Part shown: positions 13,898-19,548 of the stretch, in pieces
Numbering within the stretch: the first letter of the stretch is position 1
Layout of the letters: each line of letters starts with the position of its first letter
Source: a virus
IMG/VR virus record: IMGVR_UViG_3300046777_000464
Coordinates: 1-20,261 of that record
DNA: 20,261 bases
Reading direction: 5' to 3' (one strand)
Program-made: the position numbers and the translations under genes
Notes under the pieces: model-generated
Databases searched by the model: none
Told to the model about the DNA's origin: nothing
The model's input: only the letters and a program-made list of their open reading frames with translations

Positions 13898-15412
13898 CTA
13901 GTAATAGCCTTCTGACCGTCGCTTGAAATAACGCTCAGGTTCCGGCTCATCGCTAGCCAATCGTAAAAATCCTCCCTGCCTGTACCTAAGCAGGGCTTGT
14001 GTCATCGAGTCAACCAAGTCATCATGTTCACCAGATGGAAAGCTGGCCACTTCCTCTACCAGTTCTTCCGCCCAGTGGGTGTTCGGTACCCACACCCTAC
14101 CAGATGCGAATATATCAGCAACTGCGTTTAGGCGAGCGATCTTGTCGTTACCCTTGCTTGGAGTGAACTCCTGCACCGGGATACCCATAGCTCTAAGTTC
14201 GAATATCAGGGGGCTACCTGCGGCCTTGGCTTCGACAATCAGACTGTCCGGATTCCACGCTTTGTACTCTTCGTAAGCGCGTTCTTTTAGCTCCGGGAAC
14301 TCCATTCGATCCTTGAACGCATTCAATAGGATGATGTTCGACTGCAACTTACCGGTGTCGTCCGGGTGCTCGAAGATTCCCCACGTAGTGCAGGCTGAAT
14401 AGTCAGCACGTTGCGACTTTAGGAACGCGGTATCCCACGATTGGATCATGTAGCTACAGGGAGGCGGGTTGTCCCGGTCCCAAATCTTCCACCAATCGCG
14501 TTTTACGATGGCCGATACGTCAGAAGTGGGCTGTTGCTGGTACTGAGCCATCCACTTGCCGTTAGGAAGTTCCTGACGGAGGGCTTCTAGCTCCTCAAGT
14601 TTCCAAAACTCCGGCCAAAGTGACCTTCCGGTAGGCAAAATTGCCGGAAATTCGATGACTTCCCACTCTTCACCGCTACGCTGAGCGGCTGCCTTCAAAA
14701 CTTGCCCGGTTAGGTCCTTTTTAGACCACCGAGTCATGACTATGACGATGGCTCCGCCCGGTTGCAGACGCTGCCGAGGTCCCGATGTGTACCATTCGTA
14801 CGTTTTGTCGTAGATTTCGGGGTTAACTTCGGCCAGAGTCGCCTCTTGTTCCGAGTGTGGGTCGTCAATAATGAGTAGATCGGCACCCTTACCGGTCACA
14901 GCACCGCCAACACCGATAGCGAAGTACTCACCAGCGTAGTTTGTGGCCCATCTACCGGCTGCTTTTGAGTCTGCTTGCAGTGCAACCTGCGGAAATATGT
15001 CTTTGTACCGGTCAGAATCGACCAAGTTACGTACTTTTCGACCAAATCCCACCGCCAATTCCGCAGTGTGGGAGGTCTGGATAATCTTTTTTCCCGGGAA
15101 TCTACCCAAAAACCAGCTTGGTAACAGGTACGAAGCAAACTCTGACTTCGTATGACGAGGCGGCATATTAATAATGAGGCGTTTTACCTCGCCGTTTGCC
15201 ACCCTTTCGAAGGCTCTGGCCATCTTCGCGTGGTGTCGCCCATGAATAAAGTTCGGCCACACGTAATTAACGTAGGCCATGAAGTCGCTCTGGGCTTTCT
15301 CTTGGGTACCGACCTTCCTTGCTTCGGCAAGTAGCTCCCCCACCTTCTGCTGAACTTCAGGTGGTAGGGTTTGAAGGCGTTGTTCTACGTTACGGAGTAG
15401 GTTCTGATCCAT
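13898..15412 (-). CDS. Terminase large subunit (TerL)
   Basis: A 504-residue packaging motor that pumps DNA into the prohead and cuts it. ATPase domain: Walker A-like PPRHTKSE at about 84-91 (the usual Gly before Lys is Thr), Walker B LLIIDDP at about 179-185, and coupling motif MTRW at about 226-229. Nuclease domain of RNase-H type: SWDTAF (Asp about 327), IVEAKAAGSP (Glu about 394) and GEHDDLVDS (Asp 464/465). I use ATG 15412-15410; an in-frame TTG at 15421 would add three residues. The start lies inside the end of the small-terminase gene (23-base overlap). The portal gene follows after 10 bases, the usual phage order. Confidence 0.92.
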   Translation of the reverse strand: MDQNLLRNVEQRLQTLPPEVQQKVGELLAEARKVGTQEKAQSDFMAYVNYVWPNFIHGRHHAKMARAFERVANGEVKRLIINMPPRHTKSEFASYLLPSWFLGRFPGKKIIQTSHTAELAVGFGRKVRNLVDSDRYKDIFPQVALQADSKAAGRWATNYAGEYFAIGVGGAVTGKGADLLIIDDPHSEQEATLAEVNPEIYDKTYEWYTSGPRQRLQPGGAIVIVMTRWSKKDLTGQVLKAAAQRSGEEWEVIEFPAILPTGRSLWPEFWKLEELEALRQELPNGKWMAQYQQQPTSDVSAIVKRDWWKIWDRDNPPPCSYMIQSWDTAFLKSQRADYSACTTWGIFEHPDDTGKLQSNIILLNAFKDRMEFPELKERAYEEYKAWNPDSLIVEAKAAGSPLIFELRAMGIPVQEFTPSKGNDKIARLNAVADIFASGRVWVPNTHWAEELVEEVASFPSGEHDDLVDSMTQALLRYRQGGFLRLASDEPEPERYFKRRSEGYY

Positions 15413-15998
15413 CTTCCGCAACTTCTTCGGGTTGGTTCGTAAGTCCTAACTCTTCATCCAGATCTATTTCCGCTATAGATACTGGCTTGGTTTCGGTAAC
15501 GTCGGTGTATTCCGCGTCGTACAGTTCCAGCGTTTTACGCAGTTCTGTCTCAATATCCTTAACCGTACGGTGCGTGACATTAACGTCGATCCGCTCCGAA
15601 AAGAGTCCAACTCCCGAGACTTTGCCGAGAAGTTCAAGGGCTTTCAGGCGTACCTTCGGGTCGCCATCAACCGACTCCAGAACCAGTTTGTTCGTGACGT
15701 AATGTCGCAGTCGATAATGTACGTTCAGAATCTCGTGGTCGTATTCCGAAAGTATCGCGTTTAGATGTTTGACGGATGCCGGAGTTACTTTCTTGGCTGC
15801 TGGAAAACTTTCGTTCAGCAGCATTCCGTGAGACTGCTCTCGGTCGTCTTGTGTGATATCGACTTGCAATCCGCTCTCTTCCAAAGCTTCGACCGTATTT
15901 AGCATGGCCTCGGCTTTTGCACGGAAGTCCTGTAGCTCTTCCGGTGTGGTGTCGAACGGAAATGGAATACCTAGTTCTGGTGTTGCAACAACCGGCAT
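15390..15998 (-). CDS. Putative terminase small subunit
   Basis: A 202-residue protein, first gene of the bottom-strand operon. The N-terminal half is acidic and helical (TPEELQDFRAKAEAMLNTVE). The conserved core is VKHLNAILSEYDHEILNVHY, RLRHYVTNKLVLES, DPKVRLKALELLGKVSGVGL and FSERIDVNVTHRTVKDIETE, followed by an acidic tail. The core, with 'LR.yV.nkl..ES...dpk.RlkALelLGKv..VglFsE', is the one I know from proteins encoded directly before TerL in many phages. It would recognise the DNA packaging site and feed it to TerL. Helix-turn-helix geometry is not obvious, so the name rests on core pattern and position. Confidence 0.72.
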   Translation of the reverse strand: MPVVATPELGIPFPFDTTPEELQDFRAKAEAMLNTVEALEESGLQVDITQDDREQSHGMLLNESFPAAKKVTPASVKHLNAILSEYDHEILNVHYRLRHYVTNKLVLESVDGDPKVRLKALELLGKVSGVGLFSERIDVNVTHRTVKDIETELRKTLELYDAEYTDVTETKPVSIAEIDLDEELGLTNQPEEVAEDGSEPTP

Positions 15999-16026
15999 AT
16001 TCGCGCCTGTGGTGTCGTTGCCACGA

Positions 16027-16054
16027 AGTATACGGACAATTCTAAAAAATACAA
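16027..16054 (-). promoter_or_regulatory. Putative promoter for the virion operon
   Basis: On the bottom strand TTGTAT (16054-16049), 16 bases, then TATACT (16032-16027). The -10 box matches the sigma70 consensus at five of six positions (TATACT vs TATAAT); the -35 box is weak (TTG only). Transcription would begin about 22 bases ahead of the small-terminase ATG. Confidence 0.45.
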
Positions 16055-16301
16055 ATATCTATGCCGGGTGTATGGGACCCAAGTGCCTTACCGGGGGGTC
16101 TTTATATATGAGGGGGGTGGGGTAGGTCCGGTTACGATTCCGGAGTGCTTTGTCGAGACGCGCCTCGCCAAGTGGGTGTGGGATCAACGAGGTAGCCAGC
16201 ACCGGTTTTAAAAGTATTGTATCTGATGTGCGGATCATAGAGTAGCGGAGACAGGCGGGACTCCTAACTGGAATCGGGTGGTCGGGGTACGGTGGGGTCG
16301 C

Positions 16302-16317
16302 GATAAACACTGTTTAC
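16302..16317. promoter_or_regulatory. Palindromic operator-like site 1 (GATAAACACTGTTTAC)
   Basis: First of three identical 16-mers. The inverted half-sites TAAACA and TGTTTA are separated by one base. It lies 113 bases ahead of the ATG of the orphan gene at 16430, upstream of the weak promoter. Confidence 0.7.
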
Positions 16318-16336
16318 ACTTCAATTTCTACAATAC

Positions 16337-16367
16337 TTGCAATTTTTATCAGAGTGTGGTCTACTAT
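16337..16367 (+). promoter_or_regulatory. Weak putative promoter for the orphan gene
   Basis: TTGCAA (16337-16342) and TACTAT (16362-16367) are 19 bases apart, longer than the preferred 17. Both are recognisable sigma70-like boxes and sit between operator-like sites 1 and 2. No better pair is visible in the 130 bases before the gene, so the promoter may need an activator or another sigma factor. Confidence 0.3.
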
Positions 16368-16396
16368 ATCCATGCCGTGACGGACACGGCGCGACC

Positions 16397-16412
16397 GATA
16401 AACACTGTTTAC
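16397..16412. promoter_or_regulatory. Palindromic operator-like site 2 (GATAAACACTGTTTAC)
   Basis: Identical in all 16 bases to site 1, exactly 95 bp from it (about nine helical turns). It ends four bases before the AGGAG ribosome site of the 16430 gene. A protein bound here would block transcription elongation into, or initiation before, that gene. Confidence 0.7.
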
Positions 16413-16429
16413 AACTAGGAGTGACTACC

Positions 16430-16945
16430 ATGTTTTCAGAGAATCTCAAAAAGTCTGTACGCAACGCGATTGCAGCGGAGAAAACCACGGACAACAAATG
16501 GAAGGCCGTGGGCGATATTGCCAAGATGGAGTTTGAGAGCGCGGCCGCGCTCGAATCGATTCGGCCTCAATTCCTAACCGAAGTCATCTATCCCGCGATG
16601 GGCGATGAAGCCGTCAAAATCATCAAAGCCGAGTTGCCGCGCAAGGGCTCGAAGGACTGGAATGCCGCCAGTGCCGATCAACAGGCCGCGTGGGCGGCCG
16701 TGAAAGATGCCAAGAAAACCGTTCGCGGCGAGGGGTCAGTCTACTTTGGGCGCGTGGTTGAGTACGGATGGCCGACACCTAAATCGGACGACAAAGGCGC
16801 GCAACGGACTCGTGACCTAAAAACACGTTTCAACGAAGAATTGGCCGCGCTAATCAAGGCCGCGCAAAATGCAGAGACCCCGCCGTTCGACACCGGCATG
16901 GTGATCGGCCACCTCGAAGCGGCTCTGAAGTACGTAAACAAGTAA
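16430..16945 (+). CDS. Orphan 171-aa protein, possibly regulatory; function unknown
   Basis: Start ATG 16430 has an AGGAG site 8 bases upstream; an open frame from 16337 would extend it but has no ribosome site and crosses operator-like site 2. The 171-residue protein is soluble and mainly helical: MFSENLKKSVRNAIAAEKTT, NKWKAVGDIAKMEFESAAAL, FLTEVIYPAMGDEAVKIIKA, a Lys/Ala/Asp-rich middle, VYFGRVVEYGWPTPKSDDKG, and a C-terminal helix pair (FNEELAALIKAAQNAE). I do not recognise a domain and see no clear helix-turn-helix. It is a one-gene unit flanked by two operator-like sites before and one after, and closed by its own terminator, which suggests autoregulation. Its codons (many GCC, GCG) look richer in G+C than neighbouring intergenic DNA. 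Confidence 0.8.
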   Translation: MFSENLKKSVRNAIAAEKTTDNKWKAVGDIAKMEFESAAALESIRPQFLTEVIYPAMGDEAVKIIKAELPRKGSKDWNAASADQQAAWAAVKDAKKTVRGEGSVYFGRVVEYGWPTPKSDDKGAQRTRDLKTRFNEELAALIKAAQNAETPPFDTGMVIGHLEAALKYVNK

Positions 16946-16959
16946 CCACCCGCCGAGTG

Positions 16960-16989
16960 ACCCGCGCCGCGAGGCGCGGGTTATTTTTT
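16960..16989 (+). terminator. Strong intrinsic terminator
   Basis: A perfect 9-bp stem ACCCGCGCC/GGCGCGGGT closes a GCGA tetraloop, followed by TATTTTTT. It lies 15 bases after the stop of the 16430 gene and isolates it from the downstream operon. Confidence 0.95.
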
Positions 16990-17023
16990 GGCCCGAACTA
17001 TCATGCCTGTAGCAGCAGGTTCA

Positions 17024-17039
17024 GATAAACACTGTTTAC
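17024..17039. promoter_or_regulatory. Palindromic operator-like site 3 (GATAAACACTGTTTAC)
   Basis: The third identical 16-mer, 34 bases after the terminator of the 16430 gene. It has no promoter or start codon immediately next to it, so its role may be architectural or linked to the repeats that follow. Confidence 0.65.
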
Positions 17040-17131
17040 CGAATCGGGCCGCGCTTGGTCTTGAACAACCGGTACGCGCTGTTCGCAGCGTACCGATCCA
17101 AATCGAGCCTGTCAAGCCCTGTTTCTGTAGT

Positions 17132-17186
17132 CCGTTGTAGACACTGGATGTATCCATTGTAGGCATTGTAGGCACCCCTACAACGG
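17132..17186. repeat. Inverted repeat enclosing a tandem 9-mer
   Basis: CCGTTGTAG (17132-17140) and CTACAACGG (17178-17186) form perfect 9-bp inverted arms. Inside lie two head-to-tail ATTGTAGGC copies (17156-17164, 17165-17173). The core TTGTAG/CTACAA occurs four times here and again at 16328, 17426 and 17444. This resembles an iteron cluster beside the AT-rich tract. Confidence 0.6.
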
Positions 17187-17390
17187 CTAAGTGCTTGATT
17201 CTGAAAGGGAAAAAGGCATTTTTATAGGTATAATGTATGAATGTATCTATTTTTATATCTACTCGGAAATTATTTTTCTAAACACGTATTAAATGGTTTT
17301 ATTTTTAATTTAGTGTCGTCGAGGAAAGTGTCTGGGCAGCTTTCGAACCCTACATTTCGTGCATCGCATGACATTTAGCGTCGTAAATCA

Positions 17391-17419
17391 TTGACTTTTA
17401 AGGCATTTTGTTTTAGAAT
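17391..17419 (+). promoter_or_regulatory. Strong sigma70-like promoter for the small-gene operon
   Basis: TTGACT (17391-17396), a 17-base spacer and TAGAAT (17414-17419) match sigma70 consensus at five of six positions each with optimal spacing. Transcription should begin near 17426, giving a 70-base leader that contains operator-like site 4 just ahead of the first gene. Confidence 0.75.
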
Positions 17420-17463
17420 AAGTCTCTACAATAGATACATTGCCTACAACGAGGCAGCATTTA

Positions 17464-17479
17464 GTAAACACCTGTTTAC
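17464..17479. promoter_or_regulatory. Palindromic operator-like site 4 (GTAAACACCTGTTTAC)
   Basis: Perfect 7-bp inverted half-sites GTAAACA/TGTTTAC around a 2-base centre. It lies about 40 bases downstream of the predicted start of transcription and 8 bases before the AGGAG of the 17499 gene, a place where a bound repressor would act as a roadblock. Confidence 0.7.
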
Positions 17480-17498
17480 ATCTTTATAGGAGTGCAAC

Positions 17499-17708
17499 AT
17501 GAGCAGTGACTTTTCTTGTGTGCTTTGTGACTCGGCGATCAACCAGCACCGATACGAGATTGGCTACACGACCTGCAAGCCGTGTGGCGAGAAGCAAGCC
17601 CGACAACGCAAGCACACCATCGTCCCCATGCACAAGAGCAACTACATCGTGGTGACCAACCGCGAGGATCTAAAAGGTATCAACAACAAGGGAGGCTTCT
17701 ACCGATGA
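17499..17708 (+). CDS. Small zinc-ribbon conserved phage protein
   Basis: A 69-residue protein with two CxxC pairs (C7/C10 and C26/C29), likely binding one zinc. A conserved basic segment follows: ARQRKHTIVPMHKSNYIVVT and REDLKGINNKGG. I recognise 'C..C.......Y.lG...C..CGe..Ar.rkhtiVPmhKSNY..vt....L.g.n.KGg' from many tailed phages infecting different bacteria; its function is unknown to me. The zinc ribbon and arginines would suit DNA or RNA binding. ATG 17499 has AGGAG 8 bases upstream, and the stop overlaps the next start (ATGA). Confidence 0.8.
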   Translation: MSSDFSCVLCDSAINQHRYEIGYTTCKPCGEKQARQRKHTIVPMHKSNYIVVTNREDLKGINNKGGFYR

Positions 17709-17854
17709 AGGCTTTGATTGCAGTTTGTAGTGACGGAGCGCGGCACTTCCTGATGGTTGTGCCCAGTTCATTCGACACCCAAGCATGGGCAGAGTCTCGC
17801 CGTGAGGCGTTTGCACTCTTGGAAATTATCCGAATCTTGGAGGACGAGCGATGA
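17705..17854 (+). CDS. 49-aa hypothetical protein
   Basis: ATG 17705 forms a four-base ATGA overlap with the stop of the zinc-ribbon gene, so translation is probably coupled. The longer frame from 17582 lies inside the zinc-ribbon gene and is rejected. The 49 residues begin with a hydrophobic strand (MKALIAVCSDGARHFLMVVP) and end in a helix with Glu/Arg (RREAFALLEIIRILEDER). This could be a very small alpha/beta protein. I recognise no family. The next gene again overlaps by ATGA, which supports that this is a real member of the operon. Confidence 0.6.
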   Translation: MKALIAVCSDGARHFLMVVPSSFDTQAWAESRREAFALLEIIRILEDER

Positions 17855-18054
17855 CCGAGAGACAGAGAGTTTTTATAGTGGAAACGTGGCACGACGATAA
17901 CGTGCTGACATTTCTCTCCGTGCATAGCACAAGGGAATCTGCTGAAGCAGCAGTGCCGCTATACATGGCGGATTACAGACTGGGTGGCAGCGAAAAAGAT
18001 TACGTCATTAAGTCGTTGCCGTTGGACTGGACAATTTATGACGAGGAAGAGTGA
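17851..18054 (+). CDS. 67-aa hypothetical protein
   Basis: Starts at ATG 17851, overlapping the previous stop by four bases, with GAGGACGAG upstream as a ribosome site. The protein is acidic: FIVETWHDDNVLTFLSVHST, AEAAVPLYMADYRLGGSEKD, YVIKSLPLDWTIYDEEE. The pattern of a strand, a helix containing 'stresAeaav..y', and a final strand could be a small ferredoxin-like fold, but this is a visual guess. Function is unknown. It is third in a row of coupled small genes. Confidence 0.65.
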   Translation: MTERQRVFIVETWHDDNVLTFLSVHSTRESAEAAVPLYMADYRLGGSEKDYVIKSLPLDWTIYDEEE

Positions 18055-18233
18055 TGACCCAACCCAAACCCATAGCCGACCTGATCGGCGCGTTGAAAGA
18101 CTTACTGACATTGCCAACCGTTCAGATGACCGGAGACGCGGAGCGCATGAATCGTGCCGTGAAGCACCGAGCGAGGCAGTTAATCGAAGAGTACGAAAAG
18201 TTGGCCAAGCCTATGCCAGATAAAATTACGTAA
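18054..18233 (+). CDS. 59-aa helical hypothetical protein
   Basis: I choose ATG 18054, which shares one base with the previous stop (TGATG) and has GAGGAAGAG right upstream; GTG 18051 in the same frame is the alternative. The protein, MTQPKPIADLIGALKDLLTL, RMNRAVKHRARQLIEEYEKL, reads as two amphipathic helices joined by a short loop (PTVQMTGDAE). No known motif is seen. Two-helix hairpins of this size can be DNA-binding or regulatory, but nothing here shows that. Operator-like site 5 begins directly before its stop codon. Confidence 0.6.
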   Translation: MTQPKPIADLIGALKDLLTLPTVQMTGDAERMNRAVKHRARQLIEEYEKLAKPMPDKIT

Positions 18234-18245
18234 ACAGATGTTTAC
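18230..18245. promoter_or_regulatory. Palindromic operator-like site 5 (GTAAACAGATGTTTAC)
   Basis: Perfect 7-bp inverted half-sites around a 2-base centre. It overlaps the stop codon of the 59-aa gene and lies 29 bases before the ATG at 18275, where the operon has its only gap between genes. A TAAAAT at 18221-18226 could be a -10 box, but no -35 box is seen at a suitable distance. Confidence 0.65.
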
Positions 18246-18274
18246 ACAAGTGCAAACAAAAATGGGAATCGAAA

Positions 18275-18568
18275 ATGAAAAATGACTGGGATGACGAGTT
18301 GGAAAACGACTCAGGCTTACACGACCCCGACCAGTTTGAAATTCTGGAAGCCCTGTACCTGCAAGAGCGTACGGCTAACGACCAACTGATCGAGCGACTA
18401 AAACAACTGACCCAACTAGACGCCGATGACGCGCTACGTGGAATCCGTGACCTACTTGAAGATGGCTATATGTATTTCGGTGAGCGTAGGGCATGGGATA
18501 GGCCAAGCGTAGACAGTCTGGTGGGTGACGTTCGGCAACTACAACTATTCGAGGAGACAGTGCAATGA
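18275..18568 (+). CDS. 97-aa acidic hypothetical protein
   Basis: A 97-residue, strongly acidic protein (MKNDWDDELENDSGLHDPDQ) followed by a helix (EILEALYLQERTANDQLIER), KQLTQLDADDALRGIRDLLE, DGYMYFGERRAWDRPSVDSL, and a helical end. The upstream ribosome site is weak (GGGA), in contrast to its neighbours, and operator-like site 5 lies just ahead. It looks like a small coiled-coil protein of unknown function. High negative charge suggests, but does not show, a DNA mimic or an inhibitor. The stop overlaps the next ATG by four bases (ATGA), so it is coupled to the 289-aa gene. Confidence 0.65.
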   Translation: MKNDWDDELENDSGLHDPDQFEILEALYLQERTANDQLIERLKQLTQLDADDALRGIRDLLEDGYMYFGERRAWDRPSVDSLVGDVRQLQLFEETVQ

Positions 18569-19434
18569 CTGTAGTTAATCGGTTCACATACGAAGGTGCG
18601 AAGCAGCACTACCACAGCGTGACCCCGATCCGAGGACGCGCCACGGACATTAGACCCTGCGGAACCCGTCGGAAAGACTGGATGCAGGTATGTAGGACAA
18701 TCGAGAACGGTGAGGAATCCTATTCATACAAGTTGTACCAGACGCATTGCGTACGCTACCTGCCCGAGACCGAGACCCGTCCTGAGTCTGTCGAGATTAA
18801 GTGTGGCAGTTGGCATACCCCGAGTACCGCTGACTTCATCACCATGACTTCACCATTCCAGTGCGTGAAGCGTAAGAACAGGTTGTGGATTTCGGTTAAC
18901 GACGCCGAGTTGGGATACATCCATATGCCCCTCGATAGCCACGTACCGGTACGACTGTTTCGTATGCCAGATATGCGGTGGAGGGTTGAAGATCCGACAT
19001 TCTTTAAGCGTGCGATCAACAAGGATCGTGCGAAGGCAAGCCGACTGACCATCAAACCGTTCCTCGATTGGGTAAACATGTTTATGAAATTGTCGGACGG
19101 TTGGGTGACTCGTTCGTTCTACGAGGATGCCGACGAGCGCATCTTGCAGCGTGGGAAGTACGAAGGTATCAGTAAGAATCCCGCAGCATACCTATCGACC
19201 GATGATCCAGACATGTACCCCGTGATCCTGCGAAACATATTGGGTACGAACATACGCACATCACAGTATCGTCAGGTAAACAATAAGTACGAGTGCCAGT
19301 ACGATGCAAAGCGTGTGAAGGCAGCGATCCTAAAACTGCACGACACTCGTGCGGATATCTATGACATCGTGAAGGTGACTGCCGAGCCGACCATCATGGG
19401 TAACGTGGTCGATAGACCGAGACTGAACCGCTAA
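18565..19434 (+). CDS. 289-aa conserved phage protein, function unknown
   Basis: A 289-residue protein, longest complete gene of the top-strand module; its ATG overlaps the preceding stop (ATGA), and GGAG lies about 8 bases upstream. Landmarks are YHSVTPIRGRATDIRPCGTR, YKLYQTHCVRYLPETE, EIKCGSWHTPSTADFITMTS, NRLWISV, RAINKDRAKASRLTIKPFLD, and a C-terminal part with AAILKLHDTRADIYDIVKV. The elements 'tpirGR..d.rPlG.Rr....i' and 'y.c.ryl.t....' with 'W.T.sTa.FI' are shared by proteins in many phages of aquatic hosts; I know of no assigned function. Motifs of known polymerases, nucleases or methylases are not seen. It is directly upstream of the MoxR-like ATPase. Confidence 0.75.
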   Translation: MTVVNRFTYEGAKQHYHSVTPIRGRATDIRPCGTRRKDWMQVCRTIENGEESYSYKLYQTHCVRYLPETETRPESVEIKCGSWHTPSTADFITMTSPFQCVKRKNRLWISVNDAELGYIHMPLDSHVPVRLFRMPDMRWRVEDPTFFKRAINKDRAKASRLTIKPFLDWVNMFMKLSDGWVTRSFYEDADERILQRGKYEGISKNPAAYLSTDDPDMYPVILRNILGTNIRTSQYRQVNNKYECQYDAKRVKAAILKLHDTRADIYDIVKVTAEPTIMGNVVDRPRLNR

Positions 19435-19444
19435 TCAATTAGCG
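19429..19444. repeat. Short palindrome over a stop codon
   Basis: CGCTAAT and ATTAGCG flank a CA centre, spanning the TAA of the 289-aa gene. Without a T-run it would be only a weak terminator, and 7-bp palindromes arise by chance fairly often. Confidence 0.35.
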
Positions 19445-19460
19445 AACCAAACAGCATCAA

Positions 19461-19476
19461 GTAAACACGTGTTTAT
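19461..19476. promoter_or_regulatory. Palindromic operator-like site 6 (GTAAACACGTGTTTAT)
   Basis: Inverted half-sites TAAACA/TGTTTA around CG. It ends six bases before the -35 box of the promoter at 19483, an upstream location expected for an activator or for a repressor that loops, and different from the roadblock position of site 4. Confidence 0.7.
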
Positions 19477-19482
19477 AAATGC

Positions 19483-19511
19483 TTGACTTGTGACCCGAGA
19501 TCAAATATAAT
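19483..19511 (+). promoter_or_regulatory. Consensus sigma70-like promoter for the ATPase gene
   Basis: TTGACT (19483-19488), a spacer of 17 bases and a perfect TATAAT (19506-19511). Transcription would begin near 19518, leaving a short leader of about 30 bases with GGAG eight bases before the ATG at 19549. Confidence 0.85.
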
Positions 19512-19548
19512 ATCTCTAACAGTTAGATAAACAACAACGGAGTGCATC

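Larger units (their letters stand above)
15999..16429. other. Divergent intergenic control region
   Basis: A 430-bp non-coding stretch separates the bottom-strand late genes from the top-strand genes. It holds a bottom-strand promoter candidate near 16027-16054, G-rich tracts at about 16091-16122 and 16275-16298 (runs of 4 to 6 G), a small hairpin TCCGG/CCGGA at 16127-16144, two copies of the palindromic operator (16302 and 16397) and a weak top-strand promoter between them. An 83-codon bottom-strand frame at 16059-16310 looks non-coding (Pro/Arg-rich, no conserved pattern). Nearness to the terminase genes makes it a possible place for the packaging site. Confidence 0.6.
16946..17498. other. 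Long non-coding segment with repeats and AT-rich tract
   Basis: This 553-bp segment has no convincing gene. From left to right it holds the terminator, operator-like site 3, a UUCG-loop hairpin at 17071-17094 (GGTACG..CTG/CAGCGTACC), and a 9-bp inverted repeat CCGTTGTAG/CTACAACGG (17132-17140, 17178-17186). Between its arms is a tandem ATTGTAGGC pair (17156-17173). Then come an AT-rich tract (17215-17313), a strong promoter (17391-17419) and operator-like site 4. Repeats next to an easily melted tract are a usual build of replication origins, so an origin is possible but unproven. Confidence 0.5.

Noticed and set aside
16059-16310. 83-codon bottom-strand frame in the divergent region
   Set aside because: Begins inside operator-like site 1, lacks a ribosome site, is Pro/Arg-rich without recognisable pattern and covers G-rich DNA; most likely a chance frame.
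16541-16563. GCGGCCGC and CGAATCGATTCG palindromes inside the orphan gene
   Set aside because: Explained by coding of Ala-Ala-Ala and Glu-Ser-Ile-Arg with GC-rich codons; not repeated elsewhere, so no evidence for a binding site.
16981-17175. 64-codon bottom-strand frame starting MPTMPTMD
   Set aside because: Its N-terminus is just the translation of the tandem ATTGTAGGC repeat and it runs through operator site 3 into the terminator; no ribosome site.
17279-17292. TAAACACGTATTAA, possible degenerate operator
   Set aside because: Second half-site is degraded and it lies in an AT-rich tract where such matches are expected by chance.
17325-17365. Stretch with TTTCGAACCCTAC resembling a tRNA T-loop
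   Set aside because: Flanking bases do not pair into a T-stem and no acceptor, D or anticodon arms can be drawn on either strand. No tRNA is supported in the window.
19072-19085. GTAAACATGTTTAT, a zero-spacer version of the palindrome
   Set aside because: Lies inside the coding sequence of the 289-aa gene (encodes VNMFM); the missing spacer would shift half-sites by a fifth of a helical turn, so probably chance.
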